Source: CALVGQ01 sp964368495 (lineage in GTDB: Bacteria; Bacillota_I; Bacilli_A; Erysipelotrichales; Erysipelotrichaceae). From it: a DNA stretch of 57,193 nucleotides. The position numbers were made by a program, and so were the translations under genes. This document shows, in pieces, positions 35,197 to 44,015 of the stretch. Under the pieces are notes generated by a model. That model had not been told where the DNA came from. It did not search any database and was given only the letters and a program-made list of their open reading frames with translations. The DNA lies in contig CAYJAJ010000011.1 in the NCBI GenBank assembly GCA_964368495.1, positions 1 through 57,193 on the forward strand. Reading direction: 5' to 3'. Position 1 is the first letter of the stretch. Each line of letters begins with the position of its first letter.

Positions 35197-36588
35197 ATGG
35201 CGTTTGAATCATTGTCAGAGCGTTTAAATAAAGCGTTTAAAAATATTACTGGAAAAGGTAAATTATCCGAAAAAAATATGGAGAATATGCTGAAAGAAGT
35301 GCGATTAGCACTTTTGGAAGCAGATGTAAATTATAAAATTGTAAAAGAATTTTTAGAGAATGTTAAAACAAAAGCGATTGGACAAGATGTGTATGATACA
35401 CTGGAACCATCACAAATGGTTGTCAAAGTTGTGCATGACGAGCTTGTTGTTTTATTAGGTGAAGAAGAAGCAACATTGAAATATAATGAAAAAGGATTGA
35501 CTACAGTGATGTTGGTAGGTTTACAAGGGACTGGGAAGACTACGTCTATTGCTAAAATTGCTAATTTTATCAAAAATAAAAATAATCGTAAACCATTGCT
35601 TGTAGCGGCAGATTTAGTGCGCCCTGCAGCCATTGATCAACTAAAAACACTTGGAGAAAGTATTGGAGTAGAAGTTTATACACTAGGATTAGAAACAGAT
35701 GCAAAAAGAACTGTTGAACAAGCCATAAGTTATGCTGAAACCAATGGATACGATACTGTATTAATCGATACTGCTGGTCGACTTCATATTGATGATGAGC
35801 TGATGGATGAGCTATCAGACATCCAAAAAGTTTGTAATGCAGATAATATTCTACTTACTGTTGATGCAATGACAGGGCAAGATATTATACAAGTTGCGAA
35901 ATCGTTTCATGAGAAATTACATGTTAGTGGATTAGTGCTTACTAAGTTTGATGGAGATGCGCGAGGTGGGGGAGTTTTATCTGTAAGAAAAATTACTGGT
36001 GTCCCTGTACAGTTTGTGGGGATGGGTGAGAAAATAGATGAAATTGAATTGTTTTATCCGAATCGTGTAGCAGACCGTATTTTAGGTATGGGGGACATTA
36101 TGACCCTCGTTGAAAGAGCACAAGATAAAATGGATATGGAAGCTGCTGAAGAAAGCGCAAATCGGATGATGAGTGGACAATTTACACTTGATGATATGCT
36201 TTTGCAGCTTGAACAAATTAATAAGATGGGACCCATCGGTGGGATATTGAAAATGATTCCAGGGTTTAATCAAATGGCTTCACAAGTTAATGATGATGAA
36301 GCTGCTAATTCGATGAAGCATCAAAAAGCAATTATTCAAAGTATGACGAAGGCAGAAAGAGCAGATCCATCTATATTGAGGTCATCCTCAAAAAATCGTA
36401 TTGCTAAAGGTAGTGGTGTGAGTGTTCAAGAAGTTAATCGATTAGTGAATCAATTTGAAAAAATGAAAACAATGATGAAGCAAATGGGTAATCTTGCTAA
36501 TGGGGGCAACATGGATGCACTTATGAAACGTGCCAATGCTTTGCAAGGTGGAATGCCAAAAGTGGGTAAAAAAGGTCGTCGTTGGTAA
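35197..36588 (+). CDS. ffh: Signal recognition particle protein Ffh (SRP54)
   Basis: Ffh is the GTPase of the signal recognition particle and delivers nascent membrane proteins to FtsY. It has 463 residues in N, G and M domains. G-domain motifs are GLQGTGKTT from residue 108, DTAGRLHID near 191, and TKFDGDARGGG near 249. The M domain (about 300 onward) is Met-rich, as expected for signal-sequence binding. Start ATG 35197 is preferred over GTG 35188, which is part of the RBS GAAAGGTG. The usual neighbour ylxM and the SRP RNA are not in this window. Confidence 0.97.
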   Translation: MAFESLSERLNKAFKNITGKGKLSEKNMENMLKEVRLALLEADVNYKIVKEFLENVKTKAIGQDVYDTLEPSQMVVKVVHDELVVLLGEEEATLKYNEKGLTTVMLVGLQGTGKTTSIAKIANFIKNKNNRKPLLVAADLVRPAAIDQLKTLGESIGVEVYTLGLETDAKRTVEQAISYAETNGYDTVLIDTAGRLHIDDELMDELSDIQKVCNADNILLTVDAMTGQDIIQVAKSFHEKLHVSGLVLTKFDGDARGGGVLSVRKITGVPVQFVGMGEKIDEIELFYPNRVADRILGMGDIMTLVERAQDKMDMEAAEESANRMMSGQFTLDDMLLQLEQINKMGPIGGILKMIPGFNQMASQVNDDEAANSMKHQKAIIQSMTKAERADPSILRSSSKNRIAKGSGVSVQEVNRLVNQFEKMKTMMKQMGNLANGGNMDALMKRANALQGGMPKVGKKGRRW

Positions 36589-36612
36589 AAAAAAGATAGG
36601 CAATAGCCTATC
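36588..36612 (-). terminator. Terminator for the DUF554 gene
   Basis: GATAGGC/GCCTATC (36595-36601, 36606-36612) is followed on the minus strand by a long T run. On the plus strand there is no T tract, so it serves the minus-strand gene; ffh lacks a clear terminator of its own. Confidence 0.7.
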
Positions 36613-37288
36613 CCAAAATTAATTTAAATAAAAAATAAAGCGGTGGTATTAGTAACGATGGAAGAAAGTTAATTGTTTTAATATCCACGGCTTTTAATAT
36701 GCTCAAACCAGTGCTGAAAATTAAGATACCTCCAACAATTCCGATTTCTGTCATAAGTGCTTCAGTGATGAATGGAGCCAACAATGTTGCAGCAAGGTAA
36801 ATGCCTCCTTGCCAGAAAAATAATATTAAAGCGGCGTAAATAATAGAAAACCCAAATGTTGAAGCCAGAACCATAGAAGTTACAAAATCTAAAGTTGCGT
36901 TTGTGAACAATAATGTATGATCATTATTTAATGCACTTTCTATAGGTCCAAGTATTGAAAGTGTGCCAATGCAAAACAGTAAGACTGCAGTGACTAGTCC
37001 TTCTAAATTTCCTAATTTTTTAAACTTAATTTGAAATACAGAAATTTTTGTATCAAGTTGAAGCGATTGACCTATAAATCCTCCGACGGCTAAAGAAACG
37101 ATAAATAACACAGGCTCTTGGCTGTTACCCATGTTACTTACTAAGGAATTAAGCCCAATCGCACTAGCGGCAAGACCCATTGCTTGCATTAAAGTGGCGC
37201 TTTGTTTTTCGCTTAATCCTTTTTTTAAAGTGCAACCAATCAGTGTGCCAACTACAATAGTTGCCGTGTTCGCGTATGTTCCAATCAT
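36608..37288 (-). CDS. DUF554 family membrane protein
   Basis: This 226-residue integral membrane protein belongs to the DUF554 (YdfK/YqgA) family of unknown function. Diagnostic parts are the N-terminal GTYANTATIVVGTLIGCTLK, LFIVSLAVGGFIGQSLQLD near 69-87, and VLLFCIGTLSILGPIESALN near 102-121. About six or seven hydrophobic helices are visible. RBS TTAGGAGAAA. Convergent with ffh and divergent from the MATE gene. Confidence 0.9.
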   Translation of the reverse strand: MIGTYANTATIVVGTLIGCTLKKGLSEKQSATLMQAMGLAASAIGLNSLVSNMGNSQEPVLFIVSLAVGGFIGQSLQLDTKISVFQIKFKKLGNLEGLVTAVLLFCIGTLSILGPIESALNNDHTLLFTNATLDFVTSMVLASTFGFSIIYAALILFFWQGGIYLAATLLAPFITEALMTEIGIVGGILIFSTGLSILKAVDIKTINFLPSLLIPPLYFLFKLILG

Positions 37289-37335
37289 AAAATATTTCTC
37301 CTAATTTTGAATATTATATCATAAATTAAAAATGT

Positions 37336-37364
37336 TTGTAGCGATTAAATAATCGTGCTATAAT
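37336..37364 (+). promoter_or_regulatory. Promoter for MATE transporter with internal palindrome
   Basis: TTGTAG (37336-37341), a 17-bp spacer and TATAAT (37359-37364). The spacer contains CGATTA-AA-TAATCG (37342-37355), a perfect 6-bp-arm palindrome between -35 and -10, a classic position for a repressor or MerR-type activator. Confidence 0.55.
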
Positions 37365-37391
37365 CGACATTATTTGAAAAAGAGGGCAGAA

Positions 37392-38756
37392 ATGAAAACG
37401 AGGATAGATTTATTACAAGGAAATATTGTAAGCACATTAACTAAACTAGCGCTCCCAATAATGGGAATGAGTTTGCTTCAAATGGCGTATAACTTGACTG
37501 ATATTTTTTGGATAGGAAAATTGGGAGCAGGTGCAGTTGCTTCTGTTGGGACAGGAGGTCTTTTGTTGTGGTTTAGTGCTGGGGTTCATATGTTGGCACA
37601 AGTAGGCGGACAAGTTTATGTTGGTCAAAGTTTAGGGGCTGGTAATGTCGAAAAAGCTGGAAAATATGCTCATGCAAGTTTAAGTTTAAGTGGATTGATT
37701 ACAGTTTTATTGGGATTTGTTTTCTATGTGTTTGCTGATCAAATTGTAGCATTTTTTAATTTAAATGATGCACAAGTTATTCTTGATGCAAAATACTATA
37801 TTCAAATTACAGGTGGTTTAATTATTTTCTCTTTAGGAGGAAAGATGATTACATCGTTAATAACAGTAACTGGAGATAGTAAAACTCCTTTTATTGCGAC
37901 GATGATTGGCTTAATATTTAATATGATTTTGGATCCTATTTTAATATTTGGTTATTTTGGTTTTCCACAACTGGGCGTTGTAGGTGCGGCATTGGCAACG
38001 GTATTAGCACAGTTTATTGTGTTTGTAATATTAATAATGATTTGCATCAAAGATAAGCATTTATTCTCTCATGTACAGTTATTTGTGTTTCCCGATAAAG
38101 AATGTGTGAAACAAATTATGAAATTAAGTTTTCCTGTAATGCTTCAAAATACACTTATGCCTTTAATATCAATGGTTCTATCAAGATTGGTCGCAAATTT
38201 TGGTGATAATGCGGTAGCGACACAACGTATTGGATCACAAATTGAGTCGATTTCATGGATGGTATCTGAGGGATTTGCGGTAGCGGTAAATAGCTTTATT
38301 GCACAAAACTATGGGGCGAATAACTTTGCTCGTGCTAAAAAAGGGTTCTATATGTCGATAAAAATTTTGGCTATTTATAGTTTGTTTTCTACATCGTTAT
38401 TGATATTTGGTGCAAAACCATTATTTAGCATTTTCTTAAATGAACCAGAAGTGCTCAAAATGGGAATTAGTTATTTACAAATTTTAGGAGTTTCACAATT
38501 GTTTATGTGTATGGAAATTTTATCGTCAACCTCTATGAATGCTTTTGGGAAAAGTGCGATTCCAGCATTTATAAGTGTGACATTTACTGCGCTTAGAATT
38601 CCGATGGCTATTATACTTAGTGCAAGTGCATTAGCTCTAAGTGGTATTTGGTGGAGTATTACAATTAGTTCAATCTTTAAAGGATTATTAATGTTGTTGG
38701 CAATTTTATTCTATTTAAAAAGGCTTTCAAATAAAATTTGTTATAAAAATAATTAA
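37392..38756 (+). CDS. MATE family multidrug/sodium antiporter
   Basis: This 454-residue membrane protein with about 12 helices belongs to the MATE exporter family (NorM/DinF-like), which exports cationic compounds in exchange for Na+ or H+. The N-terminal LTKLALPIMGMSLLQMAYNLTDIFWIGKLG and the second repeat IMKLSFPVMLQNTLMPLISMVLSRL show the internal twofold repeat. Start ATG 37392 is preferred over TTG 37374 because AGAGGGCAG precedes it. The substrate cannot be inferred. A strong terminator follows. Confidence 0.94.
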   Translation: MKTRIDLLQGNIVSTLTKLALPIMGMSLLQMAYNLTDIFWIGKLGAGAVASVGTGGLLLWFSAGVHMLAQVGGQVYVGQSLGAGNVEKAGKYAHASLSLSGLITVLLGFVFYVFADQIVAFFNLNDAQVILDAKYYIQITGGLIIFSLGGKMITSLITVTGDSKTPFIATMIGLIFNMILDPILIFGYFGFPQLGVVGAALATVLAQFIVFVILIMICIKDKHLFSHVQLFVFPDKECVKQIMKLSFPVMLQNTLMPLISMVLSRLVANFGDNAVATQRIGSQIESISWMVSEGFAVAVNSFIAQNYGANNFARAKKGFYMSIKILAIYSLFSTSLLIFGAKPLFSIFLNEPEVLKMGISYLQILGVSQLFMCMEILSSTSMNAFGKSAIPAFISVTFTALRIPMAIILSASALALSGIWWSITISSIFKGLLMLLAILFYLKRLSNKICYKNN

Positions 38757-38792
38757 ATCTTCTTGTATCGTACAGATACAAGAAGATTTTTT
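38755..38792 (+). terminator. Rho-independent terminator after MATE gene
   Basis: A 15-bp perfect stem (38755-38769, 38775-38789) with loop GTACA, followed by T residues. Confidence 0.9.
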
Positions 38793-38835
38793 TAAAATTG
38801 CATTGATTTTACAGGTTTTAATCACTTAAAATATC

Positions 38836-38864
38836 TTTTCATGACTCTTGATTTGGTGTATAAT
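38836..38864 (+). promoter_or_regulatory. Promoter for phosphofructokinase
   Basis: TTTTCA (38836-38841), a 17-bp spacer and a perfect TATAAT (38859-38864). Confidence 0.55.
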
Positions 38865-38906
38865 AATACAGGAATAAGTTAAATAAATTAGGAGGAATTA
38901 TTTTTT

Positions 38907-40112
38907 ATGGCAAATTGTTTAGTTGCTCAATCTGGAGGACCTACTTCAGTTATTAATGCTACTGTAGCAGGAGTTGTTAAAGCTAATCAAATGAATCAAA
39001 TTTATGATACTGTTTACGGAGGATTAAATGGGATTGAAGGTATTTTAGAAGAAAGATTTGTTGATTTAACAAATATGAGTGAATTTGAAAATCGTGTATT
39101 GCGTCAAACACCTTCGAGTGCTTTGGGATCATGTCGATATAAACTTAAAAGGGAAAATGTTGCAGACTTTGAAAAAATTATTAAAGTAATGGAAAAATAT
39201 GATATTGAGACATTGTTTTATACAGGTGGAAACGATTCAATGGATACTGTTGCTGCACTTAGCGAATATGCACTAAAGAATAATATTACTGGTCGTCGTT
39301 TTATTGGGTGCCCTAAAACTGTGGATAATGATTTACAGCATACTGATCACTGTCCAGGATTTGCAAGTGCTGCAAAATTTATTGCTACAACTGCACTTCA
39401 AACTTGGTTGGATGTTAACGTGTACACTCGTCAAGAAGTATTTATTTTAGAAACTATGGGACGCGATGCAGGCTGGTTAGCTGCTTCTGCATGTTTAAGT
39501 GGAGTCGTTGATTTAGTTGTTCTTCCTGAAGTAGTTTTCGATAAAGAAACTTTCTTAAATGAAGTGAAACGGTGTATTGCAGAAAAGAACAAATGTTATG
39601 TTGTTGTTTCTGAAGGAGCTCGTTATGCCGATGGTACATATTTAGCTGCTGGTGAAGCTAAAAATGATGGTTTTGGACATGCTGTACTTGGCGGTGCAGG
39701 AAATGCAATTAAAGATTTAATTTTAGATTCAAAAGTTGCTAGCCGCTGTAAGGTGCAAGATTTATCGACTGCACAAAGATGTCATGCTACTGAACAGTCA
39801 TTGGTTGATGTTGAAGAAAGTTTCCGATTAGGAATGTCTGCACACATGCGCTCAATGGACAAAGCATTTACTGGAAAAATGGTTGGTGTAAAACGAAAAG
39901 AGCAAGAACAATATGATGTTGAATTCTTTGCGATTGATGCAAATAAGGTTGCGAATTTTGTTAAATCATTTCCTAGGGAATGGATACTTTCAAACTATAC
40001 TGGAATTACAAAAGAGGCCTATGATTATTTAAGACCACTAATACAAGGTGAACCGGTATTAATTATGGAAAATGGTCTTCCAGCATTTGTAAAACCATAT
40101 TACATGAGATAA
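38907..40112 (+). CDS. 6-phosphofructokinase, PPi-dependent type
   Basis: This 401-residue enzyme phosphorylates fructose 6-phosphate. Residue choice points to pyrophosphate rather than ATP as phosphoryl donor: G107-G108-N109-D110 has Asp where ATP-dependent enzymes have Gly, and the active-site loop reads PKTVDND with Lys 137 (ATP enzymes have GTIDND). Other motifs are the N-terminal AQSGGPTSVINATVAG and ETMGRDAGWLAA near 180. PPi use would save ATP in glycolysis and make the step reversible. RBS AGGAGGAA sits unusually far (about 10 nt) from the ATG. It is monocistronic with a terminator after it. Confidence 0.93.
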   Translation: MANCLVAQSGGPTSVINATVAGVVKANQMNQIYDTVYGGLNGIEGILEERFVDLTNMSEFENRVLRQTPSSALGSCRYKLKRENVADFEKIIKVMEKYDIETLFYTGGNDSMDTVAALSEYALKNNITGRRFIGCPKTVDNDLQHTDHCPGFASAAKFIATTALQTWLDVNVYTRQEVFILETMGRDAGWLAASACLSGVVDLVVLPEVVFDKETFLNEVKRCIAEKNKCYVVVSEGARYADGTYLAAGEAKNDGFGHAVLGGAGNAIKDLILDSKVASRCKVQDLSTAQRCHATEQSLVDVEESFRLGMSAHMRSMDKAFTGKMVGVKRKEQEQYDVEFFAIDANKVANFVKSFPREWILSNYTGITKEAYDYLRPLIQGEPVLIMENGLPAFVKPYYMR

Positions 40113-40115
40113 TTG

Positions 40116-40141
40116 AACTTCTGCTAATGCAGAAGTTTTCT
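40116..40141 (+). terminator. Terminator after phosphofructokinase
   Basis: AACTTCTGC/GCAGAAGTT (40116-40124, 40129-40137) with loop TAAT and a short T run (TTTTC). Confidence 0.65.
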
Positions 40142-40157
40142 TTAAAGAGGGTAAAAA

Positions 40158-40931
40158 ATGAAAAAATTAGAAATATTCAACAGTGCATTTTATAGTAATT
40201 CTAGAATTAAAGAAGCATCAATATTTTCAATGTTTTTGACATTGGTATTATTTGTGGGGGTAGTGTTAGTCTTGGGTTTAACAAGTAGCTATCAGTACAA
40301 TCAATCTATTGAACAACTGTATATAAATAATCAGATAAAAATTGAGTCGACTCTAGTTAATGCAATTGAAAATTTTGATGAATGTTTGGTTGATGAAGAT
40401 TCAAAGTTTATTTGTAATAGTAAGATTAAAACTCACTTAGATGAAGGTGTATTAATATACAACAATGAGGATTATTTAGAAGGTCAGACAACAATTGGTT
40501 TTTTTGAAGAAAGTTTACTTATTTCAGTGGGTGACTTTATTGTTCAAACTCCATACACGTTTTCTATTGAGTATGATTCGTTACTGAGTAAAGATGAGAT
40601 TGCTAATATACATGTGTTGAGCGCGATTGATAATGCAACAATGAATAAACTGTATAGCGAATTCTCATATAGTTTAATGTTGTTGACAGTAAATACATTG
40701 TTCTTAGTTTCAGTTAATGCAATTCGATTAAGGAAAATCGATAAGTTGCTATATAATCGTAGAAATCTATTTAAACAGTTTGTCCTTATTGCGATTGCAA
40801 CAAGCATTATGATAAGTATTTTAAGTGTTTTATTTTCAAGTAGTATAAGTGTTTTGGTGCCATTTGCACTAGCATACAATCTGCGTATAGTTTTTTATCT
40901 AAAAGAGCTAGTGAATTCAAAAAAATCTTAA
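40158..40931 (+). CDS. Membrane protein, DUF1189-like topology
   Basis: I do not recognise this 257-residue protein with certainty. It has a first membrane helix at about residues 22-45, an extracytoplasmic domain of about 125 residues, and three more helices near 172-190, 207-230 and 233-250, ending with a short basic tail. This layout and the N-terminal FNSAFYSNSRIKEA resemble DUF1189 proteins, which are of unknown function. It has a good RBS (AAAGAGGG) and lies 45 bp after the phosphofructokinase gene, separated by a terminator that may allow read-through. Confidence 0.55.
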   Translation: MKKLEIFNSAFYSNSRIKEASIFSMFLTLVLFVGVVLVLGLTSSYQYNQSIEQLYINNQIKIESTLVNAIENFDECLVDEDSKFICNSKIKTHLDEGVLIYNNEDYLEGQTTIGFFEESLLISVGDFIVQTPYTFSIEYDSLLSKDEIANIHVLSAIDNATMNKLYSEFSYSLMLLTVNTLFLVSVNAIRLRKIDKLLYNRRNLFKQFVLIAIATSIMISILSVLFSSSISVLVPFALAYNLRIVFYLKELVNSKKS

Positions 40932-40936
40932 ATTTT

Positions 40937-40966
40937 ATTGCAACAATTAAAGTTTAATGTTGCAAT
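40937..40966. repeat. Inverted repeat ATTGCAACA ... TGTTGCAAT
   Basis: Perfect 9-bp arms (40937-40945, 40958-40966) around an A/T-rich centre that is itself nearly palindromic. No T run follows, so it is not a standard terminator. A half copy TGCAACATTGACA recurs at 41011, overlapping the opp promoter -35. Confidence 0.5.
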
Positions 40967-41017
40967 TATAGGATATTGAAAAGCCTTTCAAAATATGTTT
41001 TAGAGCCTTGTGCAACA

Positions 41018-41046
41018 TTGACAAGAGGGGTGTCTTACAGTATACT
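41018..41046 (+). promoter_or_regulatory. Strong promoter of the opp operon
   Basis: A perfect -35 TTGACA (41018-41023), a 17-bp spacer and -10 TATACT (41041-41046): the best promoter in the window. Confidence 0.85.
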
Positions 41047-41051
41047 GTAAG
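41034..41051. promoter_or_regulatory. Perfect palindromic operator overlapping the opp -10
   Basis: CTTACAGTATACTGTAAG is a perfect 18-bp palindrome that covers the end of the spacer and all of the -10 element, so a bound dimer should block RNA polymerase. The regulator is not encoded next to it. Confidence 0.7.
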
Positions 41052-41097
41052 TTAAACTAAGTGTATTTTGCAATTAGTTATAAAGGAGGAGAAAGAA

Positions 41098-42885
41098 ATG
41101 AAAAAGTTATTAACTTTTGTGCTTGTGACATTACTAGGTTTAAGCTTAGTAGGTTGTACATCAACTGATCCAGGTACATCAACTGATGATCCAGCTACAG
41201 CTGCACCAACTACTTTCGTAGTAGGGAATACTGATTTCGCTGGTGAATTCATGCAAGGTTGGGGGAACTCTTCATACGACAACAACATTCGTAAATTAGT
41301 TGACGGAAACGAAGGATTCTTTACACCAAATGCAGACAACGAATTGGTACTAGCTCACTATTTAGAAAGCTATACTACTGAAAAAGTACCTAATCCAAAT
41401 TATGTTGAAGGTGGAGAAGAAGCTGCTGAATTAGAAGTTTGGTCTTTCACAGTTAAAGAAGGAATTAAATTCTCTGATGGTGAAGATTTCACTACAGAAG
41501 ATATTTTATTCACTTATGAACTTTATTCACATCCAACATTCTTAGAAGCAAAAGGTAGTGGTTCTCATCAACCTAATTTCATTTATGGATTTGATGACTA
41601 TGTAGCATCTTGTGATGCTGGTGCTTGTGATATTTCATTACTTGGTATTGAAGTAGTAGATGATTACAACATTAAATTTACAATTGCTGAACCAGTTTAT
41701 ACTATTAAATCTGAGTTTGCTTACTTTATGTATGCAAAACATCAAATGGCACCAGATGGTGTTGTTGATGTAAACGTTATTCAAGCTAACTACATGAGTA
41801 GTCCAATTGGTGTAGGTCCTTATAAAATCACTGAATGGAATCCAGGTTCTGATGTTCAATTAACAATCAATGAATACTATACTGGAAACATCAATGGGGT
41901 TATGCCTACAATTGAAAACATCGTAGTACGTGTTGTACCTAGCGAAACTGATATTGATATGTTAATCAATGGTGAAATCGATATGATTCAAGGTCAAATC
42001 GAACCAGAAAAAATTGAAGCTGCTAAAGCAGATGCAAACTTAACATTCAATAACTATCCTCGTCATGGTTATGGTCATATTACATGGCATACTGACTTTG
42101 GAGCTACTGCTTATACAGAAATGCGTTTAGCAATCGCTTATGCATTTGATAAAGAAACATTCGTACAATTAATGTGCGGTGATTATGGATCTCCTGTAGC
42201 TGCATCTTACTCTCCACATTTCTGGATGATTGATGAAGCTTGGATTGATGAAAATATTAATCCACTTAGTTATGACCCTGCAATGGCACGTTCTATTTTA
42301 GAAGATGCTGGTTGGGCTATGAATGCTGATGGAATCTATGAAAAAGATGGTGTTGTTGCGGAAATTCGTATCGCTACTGGTGGGTCTCCATGGCCTGATT
42401 ATTTAAATAATACTTTAGCTAATTCAGTTGAAGAAAGTGGAATCAAATTCACTATCGATACTGTTGACTTCTCAGTATTATTAGATCATTACTATGGATT
42501 ACAACCACTAGCTGACAGAATTTATAATGGTTTTGCATTAGCAACATCATATAATCCTGAATTTGATGGTTATGTAAATAATCATAGTGATTTCGTTTAC
42601 CCATTTGGAGAACAAAGTTCAACTAACCAAAGTCGTTGGGTTAATGAAGAAAATGACAGATTACTTGAACTTATGAACTATGCAGCTGCTGGAACTGAAG
42701 AAGGTGATGCTCAGTACCAACAAGCATATCGTGACTGGGTTGTATTAAACAATCAAGAAAACCCTGTTCTTCCAATCTATGCAAATGATTACCATGATTT
42801 ATACAACGCTAAATTTGAAAACTTAGTGACTGGTCCTATGTGGGATTGGCCATATGCAATCGTTGAAGCAACTGTTGCTAAATAA
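41098..42885 (+). CDS. oppA: Oligopeptide-binding lipoprotein OppA
   Basis: This 595-residue extracellular binding lipoprotein of the SBP_bac_5 family captures peptides for the OppBCDF importer. It has a signal peptide with lipobox LVGC (C20) and a Thr/Asp/Pro-rich linker. The fold is shown by SFTVKEGIKFSDGEDFTTED near 120-140, SPIGVGPYKI near 237 and the later LAIAYAFDKETF. Start ATG 41098 with AAAGGAGGAGAAAG. A stem-loop between it and oppB could make oppA mRNA more abundant than the rest. The ligand (peptide or other) is not certain. Confidence 0.93.
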   Translation: MKKLLTFVLVTLLGLSLVGCTSTDPGTSTDDPATAAPTTFVVGNTDFAGEFMQGWGNSSYDNNIRKLVDGNEGFFTPNADNELVLAHYLESYTTEKVPNPNYVEGGEEAAELEVWSFTVKEGIKFSDGEDFTTEDILFTYELYSHPTFLEAKGSGSHQPNFIYGFDDYVASCDAGACDISLLGIEVVDDYNIKFTIAEPVYTIKSEFAYFMYAKHQMAPDGVVDVNVIQANYMSSPIGVGPYKITEWNPGSDVQLTINEYYTGNINGVMPTIENIVVRVVPSETDIDMLINGEIDMIQGQIEPEKIEAAKADANLTFNNYPRHGYGHITWHTDFGATAYTEMRLAIAYAFDKETFVQLMCGDYGSPVAASYSPHFWMIDEAWIDENINPLSYDPAMARSILEDAGWAMNADGIYEKDGVVAEIRIATGGSPWPDYLNNTLANSVEESGIKFTIDTVDFSVLLDHYYGLQPLADRIYNGFALATSYNPEFDGYVNNHSDFVYPFGEQSSTNQSRWVNEENDRLLELMNYAAAGTEEGDAQYQQAYRDWVVLNNQENPVLPIYANDYHDLYNAKFENLVTGPMWDWPYAIVEATVAK

Positions 42886-42908
42886 GTAATCAAAACCAAA
42901 GCTTAATA

Positions 42909-42946
42909 AAGAAATAGTCATTATAAAAATATGATGGCTATTTCTT
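42909..42946 (+). terminator. Intercistronic stem-loop oppA/oppB (attenuating)
   Basis: AAGAAATAG/CTATTTCTT (42909-42917, 42938-42946), extended by TCAT/ATGA, lies in the 83-bp gap. The T run is poor, so it is probably a partial terminator or an mRNA-stabilising hairpin. Confidence 0.55.
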
Positions 42947-42968
42947 CTATTTATAAAGGAGTGAAAGA

Positions 42969-44015
42969 ATGAATAAGACGAATGAAAGATCTAGGCTAAA
43001 ATCGGCTTTAGCTACGATAATACCGTTAGTTAAATATGCTTTATTAAGATTAGTACAAATGATTCCAGTTTTATTAATCATATCATTTATATTATTTTTA
43101 ATTGTACAATCTATGCCAGGCGATCCTGTGTGGGCATATGTTGATCCTGAGCGCCCGATTGATCCAGGATATTTAGATCAACTAAGACAAGAATTAGGAC
43201 TAGTAGGTCCAATGCACGAACGATACTTAAAATGGATTGGCCGATTACTTCAAGGTGATTTTGGCTATTCGACGTCATTAAGAAAAGATGTTGCTGATAT
43301 CATCCCATTTTACTTAAAAAACACATTATTAGTTAACATTGTTTCTTTTATTGTTGCTTTAGTTTTCTCAATTGTTGTAGGGATACGATCTGCTGTAAAT
43401 AGGTATTCTTTCTTCGATAAATTTTTTACTGTATTTTCAATTGCAGGGATTTCACTGCCAAGTTTCTTTTTTGCGATGTTATTAATCTTTGCTTTTGTTA
43501 TCACAATCCCATTATTTCCGTTTGCGGGAATGTATGATGTTAGGGCAACCTATGCTGATGGTAGTTTTGCACAATTTTTAGATTTAGCACATCATATGGT
43601 ATTACCAGTACTCGTTTCTGTAATGGGAACAAGTTCTACCTTAATACGTTATGTTAGAAATTCTATGTTAGAGGTACTTAAACAAGATTATATACGTACT
43701 GCCCGTTCTAAAGGGTTAAAAGATAAAGTTATTATTTATCGTCACGCTTTTAGAAATGCATTAATTCCAGTGCTTACATTAATTGGATTTTATATTCCAG
43801 CTTTATTTAGCGGTTCAGTACTTGTTGAAAATATTTTTGCATGGCCAGGCATTGGTAACCTGCTTAGAAGTGCCTATGATGCAAAAGATCAACAAATTAT
43901 ATTAACGATTACTTTATTTTACTCAGTGATTACATTATTAAGTAATTTATTAGTGGATTTAAGTTATGGTTTTGCTGATCCTCGTGTAAGAATAGGAGGT
44001 TCTAAAAATGATTAA
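42969..44015 (+). CDS. oppB: Oligopeptide ABC transporter permease OppB
   Basis: This 348-residue inner-membrane permease has about six helices. The first, LLRLVQMIPVLLIISFILFLIVQ, is followed by the conserved MPGDPVWAYVDPE. The EAA loop contacting the ATPases reads RTARSKGLKDKVIIYRHAFRNALIP (residues ~236-260), and FAWPGIGNLL follows. RBS AAAGGAGTG. It overlaps oppC by 8 bp. Confidence 0.95.
   Translation: MNKTNERSRLKSALATIIPLVKYALLRLVQMIPVLLIISFILFLIVQSMPGDPVWAYVDPERPIDPGYLDQLRQELGLVGPMHERYLKWIGRLLQGDFGYSTSLRKDVADIIPFYLKNTLLVNIVSFIVALVFSIVVGIRSAVNRYSFFDKFFTVFSIAGISLPSFFFAMLLIFAFVITIPLFPFAGMYDVRATYADGSFAQFLDLAHHMVLPVLVSVMGTSSTLIRYVRNSMLEVLKQDYIRTARSKGLKDKVIIYRHAFRNALIPVLTLIGFYIPALFSGSVLVENIFAWPGIGNLLRSAYDAKDQQIILTITLFYSVITLLSNLLVDLSYGFADPRVRIGGSKND

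Noticed and set aside
36588..36612. Terminator for ffh
   Set aside because: The stem has a T run only on the minus strand, so it belongs to the DUF554 gene.
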